DNA of 64,000 nt, from positions 1 through 64,000 of the forward strand of contig DAOUKG010000060.1 of the NCBI GenBank assembly GCA_034421575.1, written 5' to 3'. The DNA comes from VXLM01 sp034421575. Its GTDB lineage: Bacteria; Chloroflexota; Dehalococcoidia; Lucifugimonadales; VXLM01. Below the pieces are notes generated by a model that worked only from the letters and a program-made list of their open reading frames with translations, ran no database searches and was not told the origin of the DNA. Numbering within the stretch: position 1 is the stretch's first letter; each line of letters starts with the position of its first letter. Positions 1 through 8,170 of the stretch are shown piece by piece. A program made the translations under genes and the position numbers.

Positions 1-90
1 ACCAACAGCAAGATGGCCTTGGCGTCCCTCTTTGGCACTTGGAGAGCAAAGGACCTCAATCCCCTCTCCCAATCCCGCAATCTACTCGTC

Positions 91-144
91 TCTCATCAAC
101 TCTGAACAGTTACTTTCTGGTGTAACTGTTCGGAGTCGGTGAGA
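91..144. repeat. Inverted pair of the GTAACTGTT module
   Basis: Bases 91-113 are the reverse complement of a module starting GTAACTGTTCAGAGT. Bases 122-144 carry the same module in forward orientation with three changes. An 8-base spacer separates them, so the RNA would form a long hairpin. The forward module also occurs at 10540 and 49261, there joined to a different hairpin. Confidence 0.7.
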
Positions 145-280
145 TGTGCAGGACTTGTCCTTCTGCCGTAGTTGTTCAGTCACGGTGAGGTGAACGGCCC
201 CACTCCTCTGGACTCCGGCCCCGTATCGTGGTACGGGGTGACGTTCCCCGTATCAAGTACGGGGCGGGCTCTTCGCCGGG

Positions 281-326
281 GTGACGATTGCTGGTGTTCC
301 TATCAACTCTACATGCGATTGCCCTG
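281..326 (+). repeat. 46-bp dispersed repeat, end of a MITE-like element
   Basis: This block, beginning GTGACGATTGCTGG and ending ATGCGATTGCCCTG, matches 15038-15083 with one mismatch. At the second site it forms the right end of a 125-bp element with 16-bp inverted termini. Here only the right end is present. Upstream, the CTCTGGACTCCGGCC half-stem (about 206-220) is separated from its partner by an inserted GTATC/GTACGG hairpin, so this looks like a disrupted or nested copy. Confidence 0.7.
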
Positions 327-655
327 GTTGCCCTCGCAGCCTTCCAGGGCCATCGAGCGGAAACTTGCGAGGAGTTGTGGATACTTGCGACACACGACCG
401 CCCATTAGACTGTGAAGACTTGCAATCGAGGAGAGTGAGTGTGCATGCTATTGCCGCAGTGACTCGGTTGGGATCGAATCGACGCTCTTTGCGGACCATG
501 GTTATGACGTACCGCAACCTCCATACTGACGAGCGGGTTGGGAGTATCGGGTCTGAAAACACGATTGGAGACTATTCCGCCTGCCGTTCGACTGGCCCAC
601 GGCCCCGTTCTTCGGCATTTACCGTCAAGTTTCATTGTGCAGCGGAGGGAAGGCA

Positions 656-1132
656 ATGACCGCCAAATCGACCAGAAAAACCACGAAGGCCCCGAAGAGG
701 AACTCTGCCAAGAGCGGCGGGGAGGTGGTCCTTCTGTCGGGCGGCAACCCACAGATCGCGAAGGCCGACGGCGACGCCCCCGTGCAGGCCTACATCGCAG
801 CCATGCCGGAGTGGAAGAGCGACGTCGGGCGGCGCCTCGACGACCTCATCGTGCGCGCAGTGCCCAACGTACGCAAGGCGGTGCGCTGGAACTCCCCATG
901 GTATGGAATCGAGGGACAAGGGTGGTTTGTGAGCTATCACGTCTTCACGCGCTACGTGAAGGTGACCTTCCTCAATGGTAAGTCGCTGGACCCCCTCCCG
1001 CCCGGCGGAGGCAAGGACCCGGACGCCTGTTGGGTCGACATCTACGAAGGCGAACTCGACGAGGCACAGATGACGGAATGGGTCCGGCAGTCGGCCGCGC
1101 TGCCCGGCTGGGATGGTTTCGACACACTGTAA
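656..1132 (+). CDS. DUF1801 domain protein
   Basis: This 158-residue protein has a basic Lys/Thr/Ser-rich N-terminus (residues 1-20) followed by a compact domain of the DUF1801 (YdhG-like) type. The recognisable parts are 'MPEWKSDVGRRLDDLIVRAVP', the 'AVRWNSPWYGIEGQGW' core and 'VKVTFLNGKSLDPLPPGG'. Family members are small alpha/beta proteins of unknown biochemical role. I chose the ATG at 656 because GGAGGG lies 4-10 bases upstream; the longer frame from 635 has no such site. It stands alone, 180 bases before rarA on the same strand. Function unknown. Confidence 0.8.
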   Translation: MTAKSTRKTTKAPKRNSAKSGGEVVLLSGGNPQIAKADGDAPVQAYIAAMPEWKSDVGRRLDDLIVRAVPNVRKAVRWNSPWYGIEGQGWFVSYHVFTRYVKVTFLNGKSLDPLPPGGGKDPDACWVDIYEGELDEAQMTEWVRQSAALPGWDGFDTL

Positions 1133-1313
1133 AGCTCACTCTCGTTCCGAAGACCGGTCCAACTGAGTTATCAACCACCAATGGGATCTTCGCGTTCCAC
1201 TACAGGTTCGGCCACCTTTTCCCCCTGCCTATAGTAAGATTCTGACTCCTAACGGATCTTCCTTAGCAGTCTCGCGCATACACTCCGCGAGCCTCATACG
1301 GAGACTGCACAGA

Positions 1314-2690
1314 ATGACCCTCTTTGAAAACAGCGCCAGGCAACAGCTCGACCGGCATGCACCGCTGGCGGCCAGGATGCGTCCACGTTCCTTCGACGAC
1401 TTCGTCGGGCAGGAGCACATCGTCGGTCCCGACACCGTCCTCCGCCGCAGCATCGAAGCCGACCGGATACCATCGATCATTCTCTGGGGCCCGCCCGGCA
1501 CCGGCAAGACGACCCTCGCCAACCTCATCGCCACCGTCACCAGGAGCCACTTCAGTTCCGTCAGCGCCGTAGGATCAGGCGTTGCCGACCTTCGCACGAT
1601 TGCCCGGGACGCCAAGGACCGTCTCGGCATGGAGAGAAGGCGCACGATATTGTTCATCGACGAGATCCACAGATTCAATAAGGCGCAGCAGGACGTGATA
1701 CTCCCCCACGTCGAGGACGGGACGGTCATCTTGATAGGTGCAACCACCGAGAACCCGTCTTTCGAAGTCAACTCTCCACTTCTCTCCCGGTCTCGCGTCT
1801 TCGTGCTGAAGGCCCTTACCGCCGAGGAGATCGAGCAGATAATGTTCAAGGCGATCAGTGATCATGAAGTCGGATTGGCCGAGCTGCGTCCCGAGCTAGA
1901 CGAGGACGCGATGCAGGCGCTAGTTCTCTTCTCCAACGGCGACGCCCGAATCGCCCTGAACACGCTGGAACTTGCCGTGCAGTCCACCTTGCCTGACGAT
2001 ACCGGCATTCGCAAGGTTACCGCCGGCATAGTGGAGGACGCGTCCCAACGCCGCTCGCAGGTCTACGACAAGGCGGGCGATCAGCACTACGACACGATAT
2101 CCGCGTTCATCAAGTCGATGAGAAGCTCAGACCCGGACGCCTCGCTCTACTATCTGGCCCGGATGATCGACGCCGGCGAGGACCCGCTGTTCATCGCGCG
2201 TAGACTGGTCATACTCGCCGCTGAGGATGTCGGTATGGCCGACCCGAACGCCCTCTCCGTCGCCGTCGCAGCCCAGCAGGCCGTTCACTTCATCGGGATG
2301 CCGGAAGGCCAGATTCCTCTTGCCGAGGCAACCGTCTATCTGGCCACGGCGCCCAAGAGCAACGCATCATACATGGCGCTCAATCGGGCGATGGAGGACG
2401 TGGAGACTTCCCGAAACGACCCCGTTCCCCTCCACCTGCGCAACGCCGTGACCGGCCTGATGAAAGGCCTCGGCTACGGGGAAGGCTACAAGTACGCCCA
2501 TGATTACGAGGGCAACTTCACACCTACCCAGAACCTACCTGAGAGCGTCCGTGGGCATCGTTACTACAGGCCCGGCGACCAGGGGTATGAAGCAGAGGTA
2601 CGCGAGCGGCTACGCAAGTGGTGGAGTCAGCGTTCGGATCGGAAAACCGAGAGTCCTCGACGTTCACCCGATGAGCAAGTGAACGACTGA
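1314..2690 (+). CDS. rarA: RarA/MgsA replication-associated recombination AAA+ ATPase
   Basis: The 458-residue protein belongs to the RarA/MgsA/WRNIP1 clamp-loader-like AAA+ family, which acts at stalled replication forks with SSB and RecA. Walker A (GPPGTGKTT) starts near residue 59 and Walker B with the family-specific 'FIDEIHRFNKAQQD' near residue 110. Sensor 1 is in 'IGATTENPSFEVN' and 'SRSRVFVLKAL' follows. The C-terminal tetramerisation part shows 'APKSNASYMALNRA' and the closing 'HDYEGNFTPTQNLPE' typical of the family. Length is normal. The ribosome binding site is weak. It converges on the threonine aldolase gene across a hairpin repeat. Confidence 0.95.
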   Translation: MTLFENSARQQLDRHAPLAARMRPRSFDDFVGQEHIVGPDTVLRRSIEADRIPSIILWGPPGTGKTTLANLIATVTRSHFSSVSAVGSGVADLRTIARDAKDRLGMERRRTILFIDEIHRFNKAQQDVILPHVEDGTVILIGATTENPSFEVNSPLLSRSRVFVLKALTAEEIEQIMFKAISDHEVGLAELRPELDEDAMQALVLFSNGDARIALNTLELAVQSTLPDDTGIRKVTAGIVEDASQRRSQVYDKAGDQHYDTISAFIKSMRSSDPDASLYYLARMIDAGEDPLFIARRLVILAAEDVGMADPNALSVAVAAQQAVHFIGMPEGQIPLAEATVYLATAPKSNASYMALNRAMEDVETSRNDPVPLHLRNAVTGLMKGLGYGEGYKYAHDYEGNFTPTQNLPESVRGHRYYRPGDQGYEAEVRERLRKWWSQRSDRKTESPRRSPDEQVND

Positions 2691-2732
2691 GGAGTTGCCG
2701 TTCACCTGATCATTTCGAGGGGGCAATTCCCC

Positions 2733-2763
2733 GTTCATGGTTCGACAAGCTCACCACGAGCGA
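2733..2763. repeat. CTTGTCGAA-type hairpin repeat
   Basis: Imperfect palindrome with arms CGTTCATGGT and ACCACGAGCG around TCGACAAGCTC. It lies between the convergent ends of rarA and ltaE, so it may act as a two-way terminator, although no T-run follows. Related copies occur at 7511-7580 and 8171-8196. Confidence 0.55.
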
Positions 2764-2805
2764 ACTTGGTTGGCTTGAAAGAGCCGCTTGCTTTTCAGCC
2801 CGCAC

Positions 2806-3846
2806 CTACGCCATCGACACCTTGACCGTTTCCTCGATCACGTTCAGGGCGTGGTCAATATCATCCGACGATACGTCGTTGTGAGTGACGAGTCGCCAGA
2901 GGTTGTTTCCGCGATCCCCGACCATGACTCCTCGCTCCGCCAGCTTTGCCGGGATTCCCTCCGGCAACTCGTCCGTGGTCGTCACGAATACGAGATTGGT
3001 ATGAACGTCGTCAGGATCAACCTGGAAGCCGGGGATGCCTGCAAGGCCCTGTGCCAGCCTACGCGCATTGGCATGGTCATCGGCCAAACGCTCGATCATC
3101 GTCTCAAGCGCCACGATTCCCGGGGCCGCGATTATACCCGCCTGGCGCATTGCTCCGCCAAGCACCTTTCGAACTCTTCTGGCCTTTTGGATTGTTTCGT
3201 GATCTCCGACCAAGAGCGACCCGGCTGGACACCCTAGTCCCTTCGAGAGGCAGAATGTCACCGTGTCGGCGTCCTTGACGAGTTCAGCCGCGGGCGTTTC
3301 GAGGGCGACCGCCGCATTGAACAGTCGCGCGCCGTCAATGTGCAGGGGTATGTGGTACTTGTGGGCCACTTCCGCAACGGAGGCTATCTCATCTTGCGTA
3401 AGGGCCCGCCCGTTGCACGCGTTGTGAGTGTTCTCCAACGCGATGAGTCTCGTGGGAGAATAGTGCTGGTCTGGCGGGTGAATGTTCGCCTCAACCTGCT
3501 CCGGATCGAGGGTGCCGTCCGGCAGGTTCGGGATCGGATTGTAGGCCACGCCCCCGAGGGCCGACGCACCACCCGCCTCCGCTCGATAGATATGCGACTT
3601 GTCCCCGATGATGATGTCTTCGCCCCGCTGGCAGAGGGCGAGGATCGGGACGAGATTTCCCATAGTCCCGCTGCTCAGCAGCAGTCCGGCCTCCTTGCCG
3701 AGCATCTCCGAAGCCATGGCTTCCAGACGATTGACCGTCGGGTCCTCGCCGACCATGTCGTCCCCGTACACGGAGGTCGCCATCGCCTCTCGCATGGCCG
3801 GAGTTGGCTGGGTCTTCGTATCGCTTCGCAGCTCGACAGTTCGCAT
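2806..3846 (-). CDS. ltaE: Low-specificity L-threonine aldolase
   Basis: A fold-type I PLP enzyme of 346 residues that cleaves L-threonine or L-allo-threonine to glycine and acetaldehyde. It opens with the diagnostic 'ELRSDTKTQPTPAMREAM' and 'YGDDMVGEDPTVNRLE'. The PLP-binding lysine is K202 in 'FCLSKGLGCPAGS', and 'HIDGARLFNAA' supplies the Asp that contacts the pyridine ring. Two ATGs lie six bases apart. I prefer the inner one (3846) because GAGGA sits six bases before it but directly abuts the outer one (3852). A TAGAAT -10 candidate is at 3894-3899 on the minus strand. Confidence 0.93.
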   Translation of the reverse strand: MRTVELRSDTKTQPTPAMREAMATSVYGDDMVGEDPTVNRLEAMASEMLGKEAGLLLSSGTMGNLVPILALCQRGEDIIIGDKSHIYRAEAGGASALGGVAYNPIPNLPDGTLDPEQVEANIHPPDQHYSPTRLIALENTHNACNGRALTQDEIASVAEVAHKYHIPLHIDGARLFNAAVALETPAAELVKDADTVTFCLSKGLGCPAGSLLVGDHETIQKARRVRKVLGGAMRQAGIIAAPGIVALETMIERLADDHANARRLAQGLAGIPGFQVDPDDVHTNLVFVTTTDELPEGIPAKLAERGVMVGDRGNNLWRLVTHNDVSSDDIDHALNVIEETVKVSMA

Positions 3847-3893
3847 GGGCATTCCTCAGGTCTATGCAGCACAGGGTTGATTTCACGAGGAAG

Positions 3894-3899
3894 ATTCTA
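3894..3899 (-). promoter_or_regulatory. Putative -10 element of ltaE (TAGAAT)
   Basis: Read on the minus strand, 3899-3894 is TAGAAT, about 48 bases before the chosen ltaE start. A weak -35-like TTTCAC lies 18 bases further upstream. The same -10 hexamer recurs before other genes in the window. Confidence 0.4.
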
Positions 3900-3926
3900 G
3901 CCGAATTCCGGCGTGGGGTGAAAGGG

Positions 3927-3957
3927 TTACAATGCCTAGCAGGGAAAGTGAGATAAT
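3927..3957 (+). promoter_or_regulatory. Possible promoter of the HigA-type gene
   Basis: TTACAA (3927-3932) and GATAAT (3952-3957) are separated by 19 bases, 20 bases before the start at 3977. The spacing is slightly long, so this is only a candidate. Confidence 0.35.
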
Positions 3958-3976
3958 ACGGAGTTATGAGGTCACC

Positions 3977-4294
3977 ATGACTACAGAATTGTCCAAAAGC
4001 CCGAAGAAGCTCCCGCCAATTCATCCCGGAGAAATACTAAACGAGGAGTTTCTCTTGCCTTTGAATATTTCTCAGTACCGGCTGGCTAGAGAAATCGGAG
4101 TAGATGCTCGTCGCATACACTCCATTGTCCGAGGAGAAAGGTCCATTACGGCAGAGACCGCTCTCCTGTTGTCGCGCTTTTTCGGCAACTCGGCTGAGTT
4201 TTGGATGGGGCTGCAGAGTCAATATGATCTAGAGGTTGCCGAGGACCGCCTTACACACAGACTGAGCAAGGTGGCGGTTCACGCAGCTAGCTGA
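3977..4294 (+). CDS. higA: HigA-family XRE antitoxin (orphan)
   Basis: The 105-residue protein matches the HigA/VapI-type addiction-module antidote: 'IHPGEILNEEFLLPL', then a helix-turn-helix 'SQYRLAREIGVDARRIHSIVRGER', then 'LSRFFGNSAEFWMGLQSQYDLE'. HigA proteins bind their own operator and neutralise a RelE-fold HigB RNase normally encoded just upstream. No such toxin gene is present here: upstream is the divergent aldolase and downstream an alpha/beta hydrolase. It may be a solitary regulator or remnant of a pair. The ATG at 3977 follows a GAGG and starts the conserved part; the frame can be extended to 3932 without support. Confidence 0.85.
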   Translation: MTTELSKSPKKLPPIHPGEILNEEFLLPLNISQYRLAREIGVDARRIHSIVRGERSITAETALLLSRFFGNSAEFWMGLQSQYDLEVAEDRLTHRLSKVAVHAAS

Positions 4295-4357
4295 TGATGT
4301 AGCTTGGCTGGTCTCGCTTGTAAAACGCCATGGTGTGGCCTACTATGGAATGCGGCG

Positions 4358-5008
4358 ATGATGCGGCATTCGGCCATAGGTATCTACAGCACGGGGAAGA
4401 TCCTCCTCGATGGCGTTATCGCTACCCCCGGTGAAGGCGGGGCGAGAGTCCCTGCCGTTCTGCTCTGTCATCCTCACCCTATGCTCGGCGGCGACATGAA
4501 CAGCCCTGTATTGTCTGCCTTAGAGTACGAAGCGAACGAGCGTGGACTGGCGAGTCTCCGATTTGACTTTCGGGGCGTCGCCCGGAGCGAGGGAGATTTC
4601 TCAAACGGAGACGAGGAGTGGAATGACGTCAAACACGCCCTGAACTTCCTCAAGGGCTTCCCCGGCGTGGACGGCTCGAAGATCGGTGTAGTCGGGTACT
4701 CCTTCGGGGCCTCGGTCATCCTCCGGGCCATTTCCAAGATCAAACCCGCGAAGGCATTCGCCCTCGTCGCGCCACCCCTGGGTTCCATCGATATCCCGCC
4801 GGTTCGGAAGGATAAGCGGGCGAAGCTCTTCGTAGTGGGCGGAAACGATGCGGTTGTGCCCTCGCCGAGATTGCAGGGGCTGCTTGACGACCTGCGCGGC
4901 CCCGTTCAGTTCGCCGAGATACCCGATGCGGACCACAGGCTGAACGGCCATGAAGAGGTCGTTGCCAAGAGGGTCGTCGACTTCATGATGCAGACCCTGT
5001 TGCCGTAA
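4358..5008 (+). CDS. Alpha/beta hydrolase (dienelactone hydrolase-like)
   Basis: This 216-residue protein has a complete alpha/beta hydrolase core. 'VLLCHPHPMLGGDMNS' is the strand-3/oxyanion region seen in the CHPHP subgroup. 'RFDFRGVARSEG' follows, then the nucleophile elbow 'GYSFGAS' with the serine near residue 115. The acid is likely in 'VVGGNDAVVP' and the histidine in 'DADHRLNGHEE'. The likely role is cytosolic hydrolysis of an ester, thioester or lactone; the substrate is unknown. Paired ATGs at 4358 and 4361 are the probable starts; a TTG at 4304 gives an unsupported extension. It lies 46 bases before fumC. Confidence 0.8.
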   Translation: MMRHSAIGIYSTGKILLDGVIATPGEGGARVPAVLLCHPHPMLGGDMNSPVLSALEYEANERGLASLRFDFRGVARSEGDFSNGDEEWNDVKHALNFLKGFPGVDGSKIGVVGYSFGASVILRAISKIKPAKAFALVAPPLGSIDIPPVRKDKRAKLFVVGGNDAVVPSPRLQGLLDDLRGPVQFAEIPDADHRLNGHEEVVAKRVVDFMMQTLLP

Positions 5009-5017
5009 CTTAAGACC

Positions 5018-5032
5018 GGGGCCTCAGGCCCC
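5018..5032 (+). terminator. GC hairpin between the hydrolase gene and fumC
   Basis: GGGGCCT-C-AGGCCCC is a perfect 7-bp palindrome in the 46-base gap between the hydrolase stop and the fumC start. There is no T-run after it, so it could be a processing or stability hairpin as easily as a terminator. Confidence 0.35.
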
Positions 5033-5054
5033 CAGAATATTCAATGGAGGAACG

Positions 5055-6476
5055 ATGTCTCAGGACAGAGAATTTAGGGTGGAACGAGATTCAATGGGCG
5101 AGTTCGAGGTGCCCTCGGACGCCTACTACGGCGCACAGACGATGCGGGCCGTGGAGAACTTCCCCATAAGCGATCTCCGCTTCCCCAGGTCATTCATTAG
5201 GGCTATAGGCCAGGTCAAACTAGCGGCGGCGCAGGTGAACTCCGATCTGGGACTGCTCGACAAGAACCTTGCATACACCATCGGTGAGGCAGCGGCAGAG
5301 GTAGCCGACGGTGAGCATGACGACCAGTTCGTCGTGGATATCTTCCAGACCGGATCAGGCACCTCGACGAACATGAACGCCAACGAGGTGATCTCCAATC
5401 GCGCGATCGAGATGCTTGGGGGCGAGCGTGGCTCTCGCGATCCCGTGCATCCGAATGACCACGTGAACATTGGGCAGTCTTCCAATGACGTAATTCCGAC
5501 CTCTATACACGTCGCCGCCCTGAGCGCCATTCACGACAGTCTCCTTCCCGCAATGGCCCATCTTGAGTCGGCCCTGAAGGACAAGGCCGAGGAATTCATG
5601 CCGGTGGTCAAGACCGGACGCACGCACCTCCAGGATGCCACTCCCGTGCGATTGGGCCAGGAATTCGTCGGATACGCGGGGCAGATCGAACGAGGAATCG
5701 AACGGCTCCAAAGCGCCGTCACCCACCTTTCGGAACTTGCCATCGGCGGAACGGCAGTCGGAACCGGCGTAAATGTACACCCCGAGTTCGCGACGAGGAT
5801 GTGCCAGATCCTCTCGAAGATGATCGGCGTCCCCGTTCGCGAAACGACGAACCACTTTCAGGCACAGAGCTCTCTCGACGCTATCGTAGAGACGAGCGGC
5901 GCTCTCAAGACGATCGCGGTAAGCCTCATGAAGATAGCGAACGACATTCGATGGCTGGGTTCAGGACCGCGAGCCGGTCTAGGAGAGATCGATCTGCCCG
6001 CCGTTCAGCCCGGCAGTTCCATCATGCCCGGCAAGGTCAATCCCGTCATCCCCGAGTCGGTGTGCCAGGTCTCCGCACAGGTCATCGGGAATGACACCGC
6101 CATCATGGTCGCGGGTCAGTCCGGCAACTTCGAGATCAACGTCATGATGCCCGTGGCAGCCCACAATTTGCTGGAGTCCATCGAGATACTGTCCACGTCT
6201 TGCAGCAATTTCGCCGACCAGTGCATTTCAGGACTGACGGCGACGAGCAAGGGGCCGGACATGGTGCAGAACGGCCTCGCGATCGTTACGACGCTCGTGC
6301 CTCACATTGGCTACGACGCCTCCGCGGCAATCGCCAAAGAGGCCGGAGAGACGGGAGAGTCGATCAAGCAAGTTGCCCTTCGTCGCACCGGTCTATCGGA
6401 CGAGGAACTGGACGACATCCTCGACGCCGAGTCGATGACCGAGCCCGGCCTTGGAAGCGGAGTCGCACTGGGGTAG
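5055..6476 (+). CDS. fumC: Fumarate hydratase, class II
   Basis: Class II fumarase interconverts fumarate and L-malate in the TCA cycle; it is a cofactor-free homotetramer. The 473-residue length is usual. Visible signatures are 'GSGTSTNMNANEV', 'HVNIGQSSNDVIPT', 'KTGRTHLQDATPV' and the family signature GSSIMPGKVNP with the catalytic serine loop. GGAGG lies six bases before the ATG. It is a single-gene unit or read through from the hydrolase gene. Nothing is missing. Confidence 0.97.
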   Translation: MSQDREFRVERDSMGEFEVPSDAYYGAQTMRAVENFPISDLRFPRSFIRAIGQVKLAAAQVNSDLGLLDKNLAYTIGEAAAEVADGEHDDQFVVDIFQTGSGTSTNMNANEVISNRAIEMLGGERGSRDPVHPNDHVNIGQSSNDVIPTSIHVAALSAIHDSLLPAMAHLESALKDKAEEFMPVVKTGRTHLQDATPVRLGQEFVGYAGQIERGIERLQSAVTHLSELAIGGTAVGTGVNVHPEFATRMCQILSKMIGVPVRETTNHFQAQSSLDAIVETSGALKTIAVSLMKIANDIRWLGSGPRAGLGEIDLPAVQPGSSIMPGKVNPVIPESVCQVSAQVIGNDTAIMVAGQSGNFEINVMMPVAAHNLLESIEILSTSCSNFADQCISGLTATSKGPDMVQNGLAIVTTLVPHIGYDASAAIAKEAGETGESIKQVALRRTGLSDEELDDILDAESMTEPGLGSGVALG

Positions 6477-6552
6477 GGCTTTAGAGGCATCAGGAATCGG
6501 CAATTGCCTCTTTTCCGGCAGTTGGATCGGGTTCTGCTGCTGTTCCAGCATT

Positions 6553-6561
6553 TGCTAGAAT
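6553..6561 (+). promoter_or_regulatory. Extended -10 candidate (TGC-TAGAAT)
   Basis: The nine bases TGCTAGAAT lie 75 bases before the start at 6637. A poor -35-like TTCTGC is at 6532-6537 with an 18-base spacer. The identical nonamer is found before gatC and before the phosphatase gene at 14859. Confidence 0.45.
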
Positions 6562-6636
6562 AATCTCACGGTCTTCAACATTTCGGGTTGCTCGCAGGGT
6601 GAACATCAGTCCAAACCGAATGCAGACCGAAGGATC

Positions 6637-7383
6637 ATGCCGTTACCATTCCTCGTCATTCCCTTAGCAGTCGCCGGCGGCTCGGCGGTGGTTCAGGCCG
6701 TGGCCAAGCTGAAGAGCCACGCCCGGCTCAATGCGCTTCGCGTTGAGCTAGAGGAGTTGGAATCAACGCATCGCGACGAAATGCGGCAACAGTATGATCG
6801 GCAAATCGATCTCTGCCGCCAACTGGACATAGAGGAGCCGGAGCTTCCAACCGCTCTTCGGGAACCCGAAGAGACCGACGCTGCGGAGGAGCCGGAGCCC
6901 CGGTGGCGTCGCCTATTGAGACGCCGGGAGCGCACCCTCGCGGACGGTTCCCCACACTCTAGACTTAGCATCATTGGTCGCCACGGCGGGAGCTTCGCAG
7001 CCGGAGCTATCTGGAGAGTGTGGTCGGCAACAATTCTGAACGTAGCGCGTCCGCTCAGCACGAGACTGTTGACGTTTCTTCCGAGGCTCGCAACGATACT
7101 TCCTCGATTCGCCGCATTCGGCGGGACCGGCGGCTCCATCGCCGCCTCAACCGGTCTACGGTTCGCCCTGGGCGCATTCAACATCGTGGGGATCATTGTG
7201 GGCCCGCTGCTTGCCGGCTGGGCGATATTCCAAGAGATAAGAAACGTGAGAAGGGCCCAGCGGGAATTGGAAGAGACCCGGTTGCAGCGACAAGAAGAAC
7301 TGTATCGCTACACGGCACGAACGCGTCAGTTGGAAAGGCAACTCGCCGAGTCAAGACCTGCGGCCGACGTGTTTACCTCGTAA
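6637..7383 (+). CDS. Membrane protein with flanking coiled coils, unknown function
   Basis: I do not recognise this 248-residue protein. It starts with a hydrophobic segment rich in Ala/Gly (about residues 4-25), then a Glu/Arg/Gln-rich probable coiled coil (25-65) and an acidic stretch with Pro-Glu repeats (66-90). A second hydrophobic, glycine-rich region follows (about 115-200, probably two membrane or hairpin segments, including 'GGTGGSIAASTG' and 'IVGIIVGPLLAGWAI'). A second Arg/Glu/Gln-rich coiled coil ends it (205-245). The symmetric coil-membrane-coil layout suggests a membrane-shaping or scaffold protein, but this is speculation. It stands alone between fumC and a repeat cluster. Confidence 0.65.
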   Translation: MPLPFLVIPLAVAGGSAVVQAVAKLKSHARLNALRVELEELESTHRDEMRQQYDRQIDLCRQLDIEEPELPTALREPEETDAAEEPEPRWRRLLRRRERTLADGSPHSRLSIIGRHGGSFAAGAIWRVWSATILNVARPLSTRLLTFLPRLATILPRFAAFGGTGGSIAASTGLRFALGAFNIVGIIVGPLLAGWAIFQEIRNVRRAQRELEETRLQRQEELYRYTARTRQLERQLAESRPAADVFTS

Positions 7384-7685
7384 ATAACTCCTCGCAGCCC
7401 TCGTCCTCCCTAAAAGTGATTTTTGAGTCCCTTCAATTCCGTCCTGTCGAAGCCCTGTATTTCGCGCTTGCCTAGTGTCCCGTTTCGCAAGTTCGCCACG
7501 TAATTCAGAGCACCCTTCGACAGGCTCAGGGTGAACGGGATAATCAAAATACGTTCGTGGTGAGCTTGTCGAACCACGAAGAGCAGGTCATGTTGCGAAG
7601 CCGCCGAATTGACATAATTTTGTACATCTGATATTCCATACACGTTCATAGTTGCGGAAGAATTGATTGCTAATAGGAGGATTCG
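7384..7685. other. Intergenic region with hairpin repeats
   Basis: No gene is visible. It holds two CTTGTCGAA-family palindromes (7511-7533 and 7554-7580) and the ribosome binding site AGGAGG at about 7676 for the next gene. Confidence 0.6.
7511..7580. repeat. Two CTTGTCGAA-type palindromes
   Basis: The first palindrome (7511-7533) has arms CACCCT and AGGGTG around TCGACAGGCTC. The second (7554-7580) has arms TTCGTGGT and ACCACGAA around GAGCTTGTCG. They are 20 bases apart. The shared loop motif links them to 2733-2763 and 8171-8196. Confidence 0.7.
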
Positions 7686-8126
7686 ATGGCAGGACTAAAG
7701 AAGCTGGCCGGAGCCTATCTGATCGTTGTAGCCGTCGTGGTAGCGGTGTTCTTCATCATCAACAACGTCCTCGCCGAGTCCTTCGACTTCGACGTGGTGA
7801 CTACGTGGTACGTCTTGGACGTACTCATGCTCATTGGACTGGTCGTTGCCCTTATTTACAACTTCGCCGCCAAACGCGAAGCGAAAGGGGCCGAGCCTAC
7901 CGAGGCTGTCACTCGCCAGTACCTGGAAGTGAACGTGCTCTTCTACTCTACGGTAGTCGTCACGATTCTCTTCCTCCACAGCTGGCTGTCTCTCCTTGCT
8001 CTCGGCTCCGACAGCCTGGACGGCAACCATCAAGCATGGGTGATTTGGGCTGTGGTGGACACGCTGCTGCCCATTACGCTGGGCATCACGGGCTGTCATC
8101 TCTGGTGCGGGGCGTCTGAGTCCTGA
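7686..8126 (+). CDS. Four-segment integral membrane protein, unknown function
   Basis: The 146-residue protein has four evident membrane segments: about residues 8-30, 38-62, 82-105 and 115-138. Short loops join them, and a charged cytoplasmic loop 'NFAAKREAKGAEPTEA' lies in the middle. Two cysteines and a histidine (near 'GCHLWCGAS') sit at the C-terminus, a possible metal or redox site. No family is recognised. AGGAGG is well placed before the ATG. It converges on the sulfur-carrier operon. Confidence 0.75.
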   Translation: MAGLKKLAGAYLIVVAVVVAVFFIINNVLAESFDFDVVTTWYVLDVLMLIGLVVALIYNFAAKREAKGAEPTEAVTRQYLEVNVLFYSTVVVTILFLHSWLSLLALGSDSLDGNHQAWVIWAVVDTLLPITLGITGCHLWCGASES

Positions 8127-8170
8127 GGCAACCAAGTCCTTCGGAGGCCCCTCTAATAAAGTGGAACCCG

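Larger units (their letters stand above)
1..655. other. Repeat-rich intergenic region
   Basis: No convincing gene is visible. The stretch is built from pieces that recur elsewhere in the window. Two inverted copies of a GTAACTGTT(C)-type module lie at 91-113 and 122-144. Palindromic arms of the CCCCGTATC...GGTACGGGG type lie around 220-270. A 46-base block at 281-326 recurs at 15038-15083. The short open frames here run through repeat sequence and lack a ribosome binding site, so I treat them as chance. Bases 327-655 hold nothing recognisable except the ribosome binding site of the next gene at about 646-652. Confidence 0.6.

Noticed and set aside
288..659. Open frame of 123 codons starting in the repeat region
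   Set aside because: It begins inside a dispersed repeat, has no ribosome binding site and no family resemblance; it overlaps the start of the DUF1801 gene in another frame.
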